This document shows positions 8,355 through 16,100 of a DNA stretch of 28,244 nt, piece after piece. This DNA comes from Pseudomonadota bacterium. Its GTDB lineage: Bacteria; SAR324; XYD2-FULL-50-16; JAHJRI01. How positions within the stretch are numbered: the first letter of the stretch is position 1; every line of letters begins with the position of its first letter. Made by a program: the position numbers and the translations under genes. The notes under the pieces were generated by a model that made no database searches, was not told where the DNA came from, and saw only the letters and a list, made by a program, of their open reading frames with translations. The DNA is taken from contig JAKSDL010000262.1 in the NCBI GenBank assembly GCA_022360105.1, positions 1-28,244 of the forward strand. The letters are read 5' to 3'.

Positions 8355-8966
8355 ATGGCAGCAGCTAAGACATTGAAAATGAAACATCACATACCAATTT
8401 TTGTAGTCATATTGATTTTCGGTATGAGTTGTGAAGGTTATTCGATGACACCAGTAAAAAACTGGATCAACAAAATCCGTCCCGGAACCTTTGAACAAGC
8501 GGATGTCACATCGGATGTGGAAGAAGAACCGACGGTCAAGGAATACTCGGAAGCGGAAAGAGGCGTGTTAACGCAGTTGAAAAGAAGAGAGGAGGAGTTA
8601 AGAATTAAAGAAGCGTTACACGAAAAACGTGCCCAGGAACTAAAATCGCTCTCACAGCAGATCGAGCAGAAGCAAGATCAAATGAGACGATTGCTCGCCG
8701 ATATTGAAGCTCGGCAAACCAACCGGAAAGAAATGGATGAAAAGGATATATCCAGGATGGTCCGGTATTATGAAACCATGGATCCGGAACGAACCGCAGT
8801 GTTTTTTAACCAGATGGATAGAGTAACCGCCATGCACCTGATCATGAGAATGAACCCAAGAAAAGCATCGGGTGTTTTGGAGTTGCTTGACCCTGAGGTT
8901 GCTGTGGACATCACGGAAAGAGTGACCCGCTTTAAGCAGGGGCGTATTGAAGCTGCAAGCAATTAG
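8355..8966 (+). CDS. motE: MotE-like flagellar chaperone (MgtE N-domain family)
   Basis: This 203-residue protein has one N-terminal hydrophobic segment (about 13-30, an uncleaved anchor or signal), then a coiled coil (about 65-125) rich in E, K, Q and R. It ends in an MgtE-intracellular-N-like domain (about 130-195) with the repeated pattern around YYETMDPERTAVFFNQM and MNPRKASGVLELLDPEVA. This is the layout of MotE, a periplasmic chaperone for the stator protein MotC in alphaproteobacteria and an FliJ-linked gene elsewhere. It starts three bases after the fliJ stop, so translation is probably coupled. Met at codon 9 (8379) is an alternative start. The role in this organism is inferred from family and operon. 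Confidence 0.8.
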   Translation: MAAAKTLKMKHHIPIFVVILIFGMSCEGYSMTPVKNWINKIRPGTFEQADVTSDVEEEPTVKEYSEAERGVLTQLKRREEELRIKEALHEKRAQELKSLSQQIEQKQDQMRRLLADIEARQTNRKEMDEKDISRMVRYYETMDPERTAVFFNQMDRVTAMHLIMRMNPRKASGVLELLDPEVAVDITERVTRFKQGRIEAASN

Positions 8967-8993
8967 GCTTTTTAATTGTTTTTTTTTGAAAAG

Positions 8994-9013
8994 CGCTTTC
9001 AAGGACGAAAGCG
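8994..9013 (+). other. Hairpin in the motE-fliK gap
   Basis: CGCTTTC (8994-9000), AAGGAC, then GAAAGCG (9007-9013) gives a 7-bp stem. The palindrome AAAGCGCTTT (8990-8999) overlaps its left arm. No T-run follows on the plus strand, so it is more likely an mRNA-stability or processing structure than a terminator. Confidence 0.35.
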
Positions 9014-9040
9014 AATTAATATTCCAGGTAAGGAGACCAA

Positions 9041-10354
9041 ATGAATATCGCCCAAATTAACCAGCACCAGAAGTCCCAACCGTCCAACGAAGTCAAACCC
9101 ACAGAACTCGATATCAATCTTTCAGACGCCTTTAAAGGGCAGCTGCAGTATGCGGAAAATGATCTGAAATTGATGTCACCGCAGATTACCAAAGGGGATG
9201 AACTCAAAGATCATCACGAGGAAATTGAGCAGAAAAGACAGGAAGAAGACATTCAAAAGTCTGTTGCGCTCTCCTATTGGAACGATCAAAATCTTGAAAA
9301 CAGATACGAAGCTTCTTTAGAGGCAAAATCCCAGGGACAGGCTTTACAAAGTCAGGCGGCTCAGGAAAAAGCTCAGGCACAAGCCAAAACCATTGAAAAC
9401 GCCCTGAACCAGAAAAGAACGAATCTGGAAATCGGAAACGAGAGAATTCGTGAGCTCAAGCCGCATGTCATTTCCTCCGGGTTGCAGGAAGGAGGCGCAG
9501 AACTTCCAAAGCAGGACTTTTCCGAAATGTTTCGTTCCAAACAACAAACAGAAACAAAACCTGCCAATCAACAAGCAAACCTGGCTTCAATCTCGGATAT
9601 TCCCAAGGATGCTGAGCAGCTGAATCAATTGGCTAACCAGGCTCAAAACCGTTTGAATCGAGACGGTCTCCAGGCAAAACTGATGCCTGAGAAGAATGAA
9701 GGTGCGAAGATCCAGGGCATTCAGGAAAGCTCACAAAAGCCCAACACTTCAGTCGATTACAAAGCGAACAAAAGCGATACCTTGGCCGCTTTGAAAGATG
9801 GAAGCAAGCAGACAGCAAAAACAGACGGTTTTGTTAACCAATTGAACACATCTGTCAAAGAAGGGCAAAAAACTGAAGCTGCAGCAACTGCTAAGACAAT
9901 TCCTGCTAAGGAGATGGAACAGCAAAATCCTAATGTGAAGGATGTTACCGACAACATTAAGATTCTTCTGAATTCCGGTCGGGATACCATTGTCATTCGC
10001 TTGAATCCTGAGCATCTTGGTAAGTTGGAAATCAAACTGAAGAAAGCCGGAGAAACGCTGACAGGTGAATTCAAAGTAGACAGCGTTGAAGCCAAAAAGA
10101 TCCTTTCAGCTGAATTTGCCCAGTTGCAACAAGACCTTGAAAACCAGGGTATCAAGCTGGATCAGTTCACCGTTTTTGTAAAAGGTGAAGAAAACAGTGC
10201 CTATTCACAGAATTCATCGCAAGGACAGCAGCAGGAATTCACTTCTGAGCAACATGCAGGTCGAGCCAGGTCTGCTCAGCAGGAAGTTGATCCGGTTGTA
10301 CATCAAGCCATGAACAATGCTAACACCGAGTCGGGTGTAAACATCGTTATTTAG
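9041..10354 (+). CDS. fliK: Flagellar hook-length control protein FliK
   Basis: FliK is exported during hook growth. It measures hook length and switches export from hook to filament substrates. The first 300 residues are low-complexity, Q-, K- and A-rich and poorly conserved, as is normal for the secreted ruler part. The C-terminal Flg_hook domain (about 305-390) is recognisable from VIRLNPEHLGKLEIKL (about 316-331). This is followed by a helix that aligns with the family and by a second beta strand around LDQFTVFVK. A Q-, S-rich tail follows. Length (437) is within the usual 375-450 range. AAGGAG at 9030-9035 is well placed for the ATG at 9041. It is the third gene of the flagellar operon, 28 bases ahead of flgD. 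Confidence 0.9.
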   Translation: MNIAQINQHQKSQPSNEVKPTELDINLSDAFKGQLQYAENDLKLMSPQITKGDELKDHHEEIEQKRQEEDIQKSVALSYWNDQNLENRYEASLEAKSQGQALQSQAAQEKAQAQAKTIENALNQKRTNLEIGNERIRELKPHVISSGLQEGGAELPKQDFSEMFRSKQQTETKPANQQANLASISDIPKDAEQLNQLANQAQNRLNRDGLQAKLMPEKNEGAKIQGIQESSQKPNTSVDYKANKSDTLAALKDGSKQTAKTDGFVNQLNTSVKEGQKTEAAATAKTIPAKEMEQQNPNVKDVTDNIKILLNSGRDTIVIRLNPEHLGKLEIKLKKAGETLTGEFKVDSVEAKKILSAEFAQLQQDLENQGIKLDQFTVFVKGEENSAYSQNSSQGQQQEFTSEQHAGRARSAQQEVDPVVHQAMNNANTESGVNIVI

Positions 10355-10382
10355 GCTAATAATATCAAATCAGGAGCCAGAG

Positions 10383-11144
10383 ATGAATATTGACACTCAA
10401 TCCAGAATTGCTAATGCAGAGACGACTTTAAGACAAAAAGCAACCTCCCAGGCAGGCGAAGGTGAAGAACTCAAAAAACAGGATTTTATGAACCTGTTTA
10501 TGACCCAGATGAGTCATCAGGATCCATTAAGCCCGATGGATAGCGGTGCAATGATGTCTCAGCTTGCACAACTGGGAAGTATGGAGCAACTGGAGAATAT
10601 CAATGGTCAACTTGGTGACATGAACAAAACCCAAAAAGAGATTTCACGCTTCCAAGCTCTGAATTTTCTGGACAAGGATGTGATGCTGGAACTGAAAAAT
10701 CTTGAATTGGAAAACGGCAGTGGCAAGCCGGTTTACTATTCATTGGATAACGACGTGGACAATGTCAAGTTAACCATTGAAGAAATGGACGGCTCACCTG
10801 TTTTTTCAGAGAACCTGGGGCTGGTGACAGCCGGCAGACATCAATACAACTGGGATGGTAAAAATGATGAAGGTGTCTTGATGGGTGACGGCAATTATAA
10901 AATCAGAATTATGGCTACCAGACCTGACGGATCGAACTCTGAAATCGATCTCTACAGATCCGGACGAATATCCCAGGTGGAATATCGCAAGGGTCAACCA
11001 TGGGTGAAAGTGAATGGAACCATGATGCCGTTGTCAAAAGTGTCGTCGATCGATATTCAGACTCAAAAACTATTTGGCAATGCGACTCCGTTGCCGCTCA
11101 TGCAAGATTTGGAACCGAAAAACATAGCAGGTTCAATTGAATAA
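10383..11144 (+). CDS. flgD: Flagellar hook-assembly scaffold FlgD
   Basis: FlgD is the cap that guides polymerisation of hook subunits at the tip of the growing hook. The N-terminal export and assembly region contains FMNLFMTQMSHQDPLSP (about 36-52), the hallmark of the family, then MMSQLAQLGSMEQLENIN. The middle and C-terminal part (about 90-215) forms the FlgD Ig-like and Tudor-like domains, with HQYNWDGKNDEG as the usual G-x-W-D-G turn. Length (253) is typical. CAGGAG at 10371-10376 serves the ATG at 10383. It lies between fliK and flgE, exactly the functional order of hook building. Confidence 0.96.
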   Translation: MNIDTQSRIANAETTLRQKATSQAGEGEELKKQDFMNLFMTQMSHQDPLSPMDSGAMMSQLAQLGSMEQLENINGQLGDMNKTQKEISRFQALNFLDKDVMLELKNLELENGSGKPVYYSLDNDVDNVKLTIEEMDGSPVFSENLGLVTAGRHQYNWDGKNDEGVLMGDGNYKIRIMATRPDGSNSEIDLYRSGRISQVEYRKGQPWVKVNGTMMPLSKVSSIDIQTQKLFGNATPLPLMQDLEPKNIAGSIE

Positions 11145-11207
11145 AAAATCACCGGTTTCCGATGGCTGGGAATCCAATAGATATGCGAGAAACAAGGAGA
11201 TGATTGT

Positions 11208-12677
11208 ATGATCAGTTCGCTATATTCCGGTGCTAGTGGTGTTAGAACTCAATCGGATGCGATGACCGTTACTGGTAGTAACATATCCAATGTTAATACC
11301 ACGGGGTACAAGTTTAACAGGGTTAATTTTCAGGACCTGTTATCCACCTCGATGAAAGGTCATGCTAAGATTGGCCAGGGAGTTAAAATTGGCAATATTC
11401 AAAACATCCAGACCCAAGGGTCCTTTGAGGTAACTGAAATGGAAACCGATCTGGCCATCGACGGGAAAGGATTTTTCACCATTAAGGACAAGAACGGATC
11501 TACTTATTACACAAGGGCTGGTCAATTCACCTATGACAAGGAAGGATTCCTTACTACCCAGGATGGTATGTATCTTCAGGTTAAGGACGTTGATCCTGAT
11601 ACCAAACAAAGCGTGGGTGACTTGAAAAACATTAATATTCTGGATCAGCTTGATCCTCCGATCCCAACAGGAGATGGAGTAAAGGAAGGAACCGGGGTTC
11701 GAATCAAGGCCAATCTGGATTCAAATACCGAAGTTCCCAAAGTTCCTGTTGACTACGATAATGTCCGTTCCGACATGTACAACTACTCAACTTCGGTGAC
11801 TGTATATGATAACAAGGGGAACGAGAGAAACATCCAAGTTGCTTTCAGAAAAGTACCTGATCAGCCTCCCCAGATCGATCCGGCAACCGGACAGCAGATA
11901 CCTGATACTGAAATCAAAAACAATTGGCAGTGGATAGTGATGGTGCCTGGCGAGATTCTGGAAGGGGGACTCCCCGGTACTCAAGTTGCGATGGGTGGGG
12001 GATTTTTGGAATTTACAGATGATGGACGGATGATTCAAAACCAATCCGGTGCAATTGTTCAACCGGCAGTACCTGCCGGTTCCCCTCCGGGAACACCGCT
12101 TCCGCCCAAAACCATGAACAGGTTGCCATTAACACCGGGTGAGCCCAATACAGTGGATATAAATTTTATCGATTCCGGAACAGTCCAAACCATTGGATTT
12201 TTTATGGGTCTTGGCAAGAATCCTGATGATCCGGCAGATCAGCGTACCGGAATGGATGGAATTACCCAGTTTGCCTCAGATTTCAAAGTTCATGATGCAG
12301 GTGCTGATGGTGTGAAGGCAGGAGCAATTGAAAGCATCTTTATCCGCGATGACGGTCTAATCGACGGAGCATTTGATTCAGGCAGAGTCAAATCCCTTGG
12401 AAGAGTGATCCTGACAGACTTCAAATCACCGGCAAAACTTCTTCAGAAAGGTGAAAATCTTTATGCTGAGTCTTATACGAGCGGTCAGCCAATCGTGAAT
12501 GATCCTGGTGCTTCCGGATTAGGAACAGTCCATTCCAAAACACTGGAGCATTCCAATGTTGAGCTCTCATCCGAATTTGTGAAGATGATTGAAGGACAAC
12601 GCGCGTTCCAGGCGAATGCCAAGACAGTGACCACCAGTGATGAAATACTGGCCGATCTGGTGCAGATGAAGAGATAA
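11208..12677 (+). CDS. flgE: Flagellar hook protein FlgE
   Basis: FlgE is the structural subunit of the flexible hook joining the basal body to the filament. The N-terminal rod-type motif SNISNVNTTGYK (about 24-35) is complete. So is the C-terminal coiled coil, with VELSSEFVKMIEGQRAFQAN and the final EILADLVQMKR, both needed for polymerisation. The middle (D1/D2) is longer than in E. coli (489 against about 400 residues) and holds a proline-rich insert, PAVPAGSPPGTPLPP, near residue 285. A good AAGGAGA at 11194-11200 precedes the ATG at 11208. A strong intrinsic terminator directly follows, so flgE closes the operon in this window. Confidence 0.96.
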   Translation: MISSLYSGASGVRTQSDAMTVTGSNISNVNTTGYKFNRVNFQDLLSTSMKGHAKIGQGVKIGNIQNIQTQGSFEVTEMETDLAIDGKGFFTIKDKNGSTYYTRAGQFTYDKEGFLTTQDGMYLQVKDVDPDTKQSVGDLKNINILDQLDPPIPTGDGVKEGTGVRIKANLDSNTEVPKVPVDYDNVRSDMYNYSTSVTVYDNKGNERNIQVAFRKVPDQPPQIDPATGQQIPDTEIKNNWQWIVMVPGEILEGGLPGTQVAMGGGFLEFTDDGRMIQNQSGAIVQPAVPAGSPPGTPLPPKTMNRLPLTPGEPNTVDINFIDSGTVQTIGFFMGLGKNPDDPADQRTGMDGITQFASDFKVHDAGADGVKAGAIESIFIRDDGLIDGAFDSGRVKSLGRVILTDFKSPAKLLQKGENLYAESYTSGQPIVNDPGASGLGTVHSKTLEHSNVELSSEFVKMIEGQRAFQANAKTVTTSDEILADLVQMKR

Positions 12678-12688
12678 GTTCTGATTAG

Positions 12689-12726
12689 AAAACCCATCCA
12701 CCATAATCAGGTGGATGGGTTTTTTT
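12689..12726 (+). terminator. Intrinsic terminator of the flagellar operon
   Basis: A perfect 12-bp stem, AACCCATCCACC (12691-12702) with GGTGGATGGGTT (12710-12721) and a 7-base loop, is followed by a run of six T (12721-12726). It lies 12 bases past flgE and ends just before the prs stop. The minus-strand side has only a four-T stretch, so it would stop prs read-through less well. Confidence 0.93.
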
Positions 12727-12728
12727 AT

Positions 12729-13682
12729 TTATGCAGAAGGACCGAACAGCACGCTGATCGAATCCCCATTATGAATTCTTTGGATCGCTTTTGCGAAAAG
12801 TGGAGCTACTGAGAGAACTGTTATTTTGGGGCAAAGTTCTGTTTTATTTTCCAAGGGTATGGTGTTCGTCACGATCAATTCATCCAGCGAACTGGCATTG
12901 ATCTTCTCGATGGCGTTTCCACTCAAAACGGGATGCACAACCGCAGCCCTTACCGAGTTTGCCCCTTTTTCTTTAAGAAAATCCGCTGCTTTACAAAGTG
13001 TTCCTCCTGAAGCAATTTCATCATCTATCAGCAGACAATTCTTGTCTGTCACATCACCAATCAAATGGGTGGGTACCACAGTATCTGTATTACCAATCCG
13101 CCTTTTATCAATGATAGCCATGGGCAGATTCAATCTGTTGGCGTATCTTCCCAGGTGTTTTGCCTCCCCGACGTCAGCAGCCACGATAATGTAATTACTT
13201 AAATCCTGCAATCTCAAGTAGTCACAAAATACGTCAACGGCCAACAGTTGATCCACCGGAACATCAAAAAACCCTTGGATTTGATGAGAGTGAAGTTCCA
13301 TCAGTAAAAACTTATCAGCTCCTGCAGTCTGGAACATTCTGGCCATAAGTTTTGCTGCAATGGAGACCCTGGGTTGGTCCTTCTTATCTGATCTGACGTA
13401 AGGGAAATAGGGTAATACGGCTGTAACTCTTGCTGCGGAAGAATGCTTCAAGGCATCCAACAATAAGCACGTTTCCAACACATTATCGCTGACCGGTGGG
13501 CAGGATGTCTGAATTACAAAAATATCGGCTTCACGCACGTTATCCAGAATTCTGACTAGCATGTTTTGATTGCTGAAATGAACGGTTTCAATTTCTGACA
13601 GCTCGGCTGCCATATGGTTGCAGATTTCTTTTGCAAATTCCTTGTGAGAACTACCGGAAATAATTTTAAGTGCGCCTAACAT
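12729..13682 (-). CDS. prs: Ribose-phosphate pyrophosphokinase (PRPP synthetase), diverged
   Basis: It makes PRPP from ribose 5-phosphate and ATP, feeding purine, pyrimidine, histidine, tryptophan and NAD synthesis. The 317-residue length is normal. Recognisable blocks include VREADIFVIQTSCPP, YFPYVRSDKK with QPRVSIAAKL, the LHSHQIQGFFDVPVDQL region, and the IIDKRR flexible-loop Lys/Arg pair. The PRPP/ribose-phosphate loop reads LLIDDEIASGGTLCKA, where classical enzymes have DDMIDTGGT, so Thr is replaced by Ser-Gly. The early FSDGE motif is also altered to FSNQN. It may therefore belong to a less-studied Prs subgroup. It is last in the minus-strand chaperone block, 158 bases after the NAD kinase gene. 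Confidence 0.9.
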   Translation of the reverse strand: MLGALKIISGSSHKEFAKEICNHMAAELSEIETVHFSNQNMLVRILDNVREADIFVIQTSCPPVSDNVLETCLLLDALKHSSAARVTAVLPYFPYVRSDKKDQPRVSIAAKLMARMFQTAGADKFLLMELHSHQIQGFFDVPVDQLLAVDVFCDYLRLQDLSNYIIVAADVGEAKHLGRYANRLNLPMAIIDKRRIGNTDTVVPTHLIGDVTDKNCLLIDDEIASGGTLCKAADFLKEKGANSVRAAVVHPVLSGNAIEKINASSLDELIVTNTIPLENKTELCPKITVLSVAPLFAKAIQRIHNGDSISVLFGPSA

Positions 13683-13758
13683 GATGTTCCGTAACAGGTT
13701 GAATTTTAAATTTATTGAAGGACCTTGAAGATAAGGGCTTTTAACTTTGGATTTCTAT

Positions 13759-13787
13759 TATCTAACGTATGCGATCATACAAATCAA
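13759..13787 (-). promoter_or_regulatory. Candidate promoter for prs
   Basis: Read on the minus strand, TTGATT (13787-13782), a 17-base spacer and TAGATA (13764-13759) lie about 77 bases before the prs ATG. The spacer contains a small inverted repeat, GTATG-N4-CATAC (13767-13780), which could be an operator but is short. Confidence 0.35.
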
Positions 13788-13840
13788 CAAAAGAATAAAG
13801 TATCTACAGCAAATAAAATTTTACAATGATTTTAAACTAA

Positions 13841-14758
13841 CTATACACCAAATTCAGGAAAATCATTGGTCTCTTCAAAAAACACGACTCTAACAGCCCT
13901 GTCATCAGCAAGGGAAATTCTAATTTCATCACCCAACTGGGTTTCAATGATATCGGGTTTGGAATCGAATGAAATAATATAATGATCTCTTTGGGGAATA
14001 ATGATGAGCTCATTTCGACTGGAAACAATTCCAGAGGAATACTTCATGGGAATCTTCAAATTGGGAAACAGAACCCTGAAACCAAAGGCATCCAGATCAT
14101 TGCTGAAGGGACTGCCTCCTGCATTGTAATGCCAGGCATGACTACCCATACCGGTACAACACAAGATGCCGGAACTGTTAAACTCCTGTTCTATGCCGGA
14201 TTGAATCACATTGATATCGCAGGTCTGATAAGCGATTTTATTCCCGTAATAGATGTCGTTTACAGCATATCGATTGATAAGTTTGCCGTTGACTTTAACT
14301 TGAAGTCTGTTCCAAAGCTCAACCTGAAATTTACCCTGTTTTAATCTTTTGAGATGATTTTCAAGATTGGTACGATTGGTCGTGGTGAGTGCACCGATAC
14401 TTCCCAATCCAATTATCGGGCTGAAATCGGAATTCATACCCAACAAGGTGGAATCCTGATACTTTTGAGCGCAAGATAAAAACGTTCCGTCTCCTCCGCA
14501 GCTTATGATCAGATCATCTCTGCAGGGCTGGATCTGATCCATTTCGTTTTCTTGAAAGTATTGGACGTTAAATCCTGTCTTTTCAGCAAGACGCTTTAAA
14601 TCAGCGATGAATGTGGACTGGTTTTCGTGGCTGGATTTTAACTTTTTTTGATTGATTCGATTCACACGGTCATATAGTGCCCGTTGCGATCTGCTTGACT
14701 GATAATGCTCCCATTCAGATCGCTTAATGATGCAAAATATGTTTTTAAAATCAGGCAT
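13841..14758 (-). CDS. NAD kinase, NADK2/mitochondrial-like variant
   Basis: It would phosphorylate NAD (or NADH) to NADP using ATP. The GGDGT nucleotide-binding motif (residues 88-92 of the short form) is intact. The second site reads SSGILCCTGMGSHAWHYNAG in place of the usual DG..STPTGSTAY..SAGG, and the N-E motif is VNDIYYG. SSG...CTG-GS-AW is like human NADK2 rather than bacterial NadK. A TTG at 14767 is possible, but ATG at 14758 with GAGA just upstream is better, giving 305 residues. It lies about 115 bases downstream of dnaJ on the same strand and 158 bases upstream of prs. Both neighbours could use heat-shock transcripts. No signal sequence is visible. Confidence 0.85.
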   Translation of the reverse strand: MPDFKNIFCIIKRSEWEHYQSSRSQRALYDRVNRINQKKLKSSHENQSTFIADLKRLAEKTGFNVQYFQENEMDQIQPCRDDLIISCGGDGTFLSCAQKYQDSTLLGMNSDFSPIIGLGSIGALTTTNRTNLENHLKRLKQGKFQVELWNRLQVKVNGKLINRYAVNDIYYGNKIAYQTCDINVIQSGIEQEFNSSGILCCTGMGSHAWHYNAGGSPFSNDLDAFGFRVLFPNLKIPMKYSSGIVSSRNELIIIPQRDHYIISFDSKPDIIETQLGDEIRISLADDRAVRVVFFEETNDFPEFGV

Positions 14759-14872
14759 GGATCTCAAAAGTTAAAACGCTTTGACCGATAAGTGAAAATG
14801 GTCTGGACAGTTTTACAAGATTTGAGTGTTTTGTATAGATCGAAACCTGGACATTTTTTTAATGAAACAAAA

Positions 14873-15979
14873 TCAGGTTAGAAAATCCTTAATCTTCTCC
14901 ATAAATGATTTTTTCATGGGAGTGCAATCCTCTCCGGAGATAGCAGCGAATTCCTCTAATAACTCTTTTTGTTTTCGATTCAAATTGGTTGGAATTTCAA
15001 CAACGATTCGAACGTAGAGATCGCCTTTTCCGGTTCGTTGCAACCTGGGAACTCCTTTTTGTTTTAAACGAAATATGCGATCGTTCTGAGTCCCTTGGGG
15101 AACAGTAATTCGTGCTTTGCCTTCCAGTGTTGGGACTTCCAGATCTGTTCCCAGGGTTGCCTGGGTAATACTGATAGGTACTTTGCAGAAGACGTCATAC
15201 CCGTCTCTCTCAAAAATGGGATGTTCCAGAACGTTAATGATGAGGTAAAGATTTCCTCTTCTTCCACCATTGCTGCCGGCTTCACCTTCACCGGTCAACT
15301 TAACTCTGGCACCGGTGTCGATACCCGCAGGAATGTTTACCTTCAATTTCTTTTTGACATTGCTTCTTCCCCGACCATTACATTTGGGACAGGGGTTTTT
15401 GATCAGCTTCCCGTTACCGCGGCATTGGCTGCAGGTAGTGGATACGCTGAAAAATCCCTGTTGTATCCGCTGCTGACCTGAACCGTTGCAAATAGGGCAC
15501 ACCTCAATATCTTTTGAAGACTTGGCTCCGGAGCCGCCACATGAATCACAAAGTTCCATTCTGGGAATCACCAGCTCCGTTGAGTACCCAAAGGCTGCCT
15601 GTTCAAAGGTCAGGTCAAGATTATAGGAAAGGTCGGAGCCAGGTTGACCGCGTGAGCCGGATCTGCGGGTCGAACCACCGAAAAATTCGGAAAAAACATC
15701 ACCGAAAATATCACCAAATCCGGAACCTTGAAATGGATTGCCACCACCGCCAAAATTATCGGCCACATGTCCAAATTGGTCATATTGGGATTTTCGCTGG
15801 GGATCGGAAAGAACTTCATAGGCTTCGGATGCTTCTTTGAAAGCTTCTTCAGCTTGTTTGTTACCCGGGTTTCGGTCAGGATGGTGTTTTAATGCCAGTT
15901 TGCGATATGCTTTTTTTATCTCGTCCGCATTAGATGAACGGGATATTCCAAGAACTTCATAATAGTCGCGTTTCGCCAA
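14873..15979 (-). CDS. dnaJ: Chaperone protein DnaJ (Hsp40)
   Basis: This co-chaperone delivers unfolded clients to DnaK and stimulates its ATPase. The J-domain (1-70) has HHPDRNPGN with the catalytic HPD, followed by a Gly/Phe-rich linker (about 75-115). Next is a zinc region with four cysteine repeats ([32 protein letters not shown]) and the C-terminal substrate domains. The start is TTG, decided by the sequence: AAGGAG lies five bases upstream and the protein begins [11 protein letters not shown] as in the family. No in-frame ATG would keep the J-domain. It follows dnaK by 121 bases that contain a long hairpin. Confidence 0.98.
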   Translation of the reverse strand: MAKRDYYEVLGISRSSNADEIKKAYRKLALKHHPDRNPGNKQAEEAFKEASEAYEVLSDPQRKSQYDQFGHVADNFGGGGNPFQGSGFGDIFGDVFSEFFGGSTRRSGSRGQPGSDLSYNLDLTFEQAAFGYSTELVIPRMELCDSCGGSGAKSSKDIEVCPICNGSGQQRIQQGFFSVSTTCSQCRGNGKLIKNPCPKCNGRGRSNVKKKLKVNIPAGIDTGARVKLTGEGEAGSNGGRRGNLYLIINVLEHPIFERDGYDVFCKVPISITQATLGTDLEVPTLEGKARITVPQGTQNDRIFRLKQKGVPRLQRTGKGDLYVRIVVEIPTNLNRKQKELLEEFAAISGEDCTPMKKSFMEKIKDFLT

Positions 15980-16054
15980 AGCGGCTCCTTCTGCTGATTA
16001 ATTGTAATTCTTTGTCTGGATCTTAGAAATAGCTGATTTTATGATGTTTAGTGC

Positions 16055-16098
16055 TTTACTGAGCCGGTTGTGAAATAATCGCAGCCCGGCTCAGTAAA
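16055..16098 (-). other. 13-bp hairpin between dnaK and dnaJ
   Basis: The arms TTTACTGAGCCGG (16055-16067) and CCGGCTCAGTAAA (16086-16098) form a perfect 13-bp stem with an 18-base loop, three bases past the dnaK stop. On the transcribed minus strand no U-run follows, so full termination is unlikely. mRNA processing, 3' protection of the dnaK message, or partial attenuation before dnaJ fits better. Confidence 0.75.
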
Positions 16099-16100
16099 TC

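Noticed and set aside
15095..15840. Plus-strand ORFs opposite dnaJ (and similar ones opposite dnaK, fliK and flgE)
   Set aside because: They are antisense to strongly conserved genes, have no family patterns and no ribosome sites; they are shadows of codon use.
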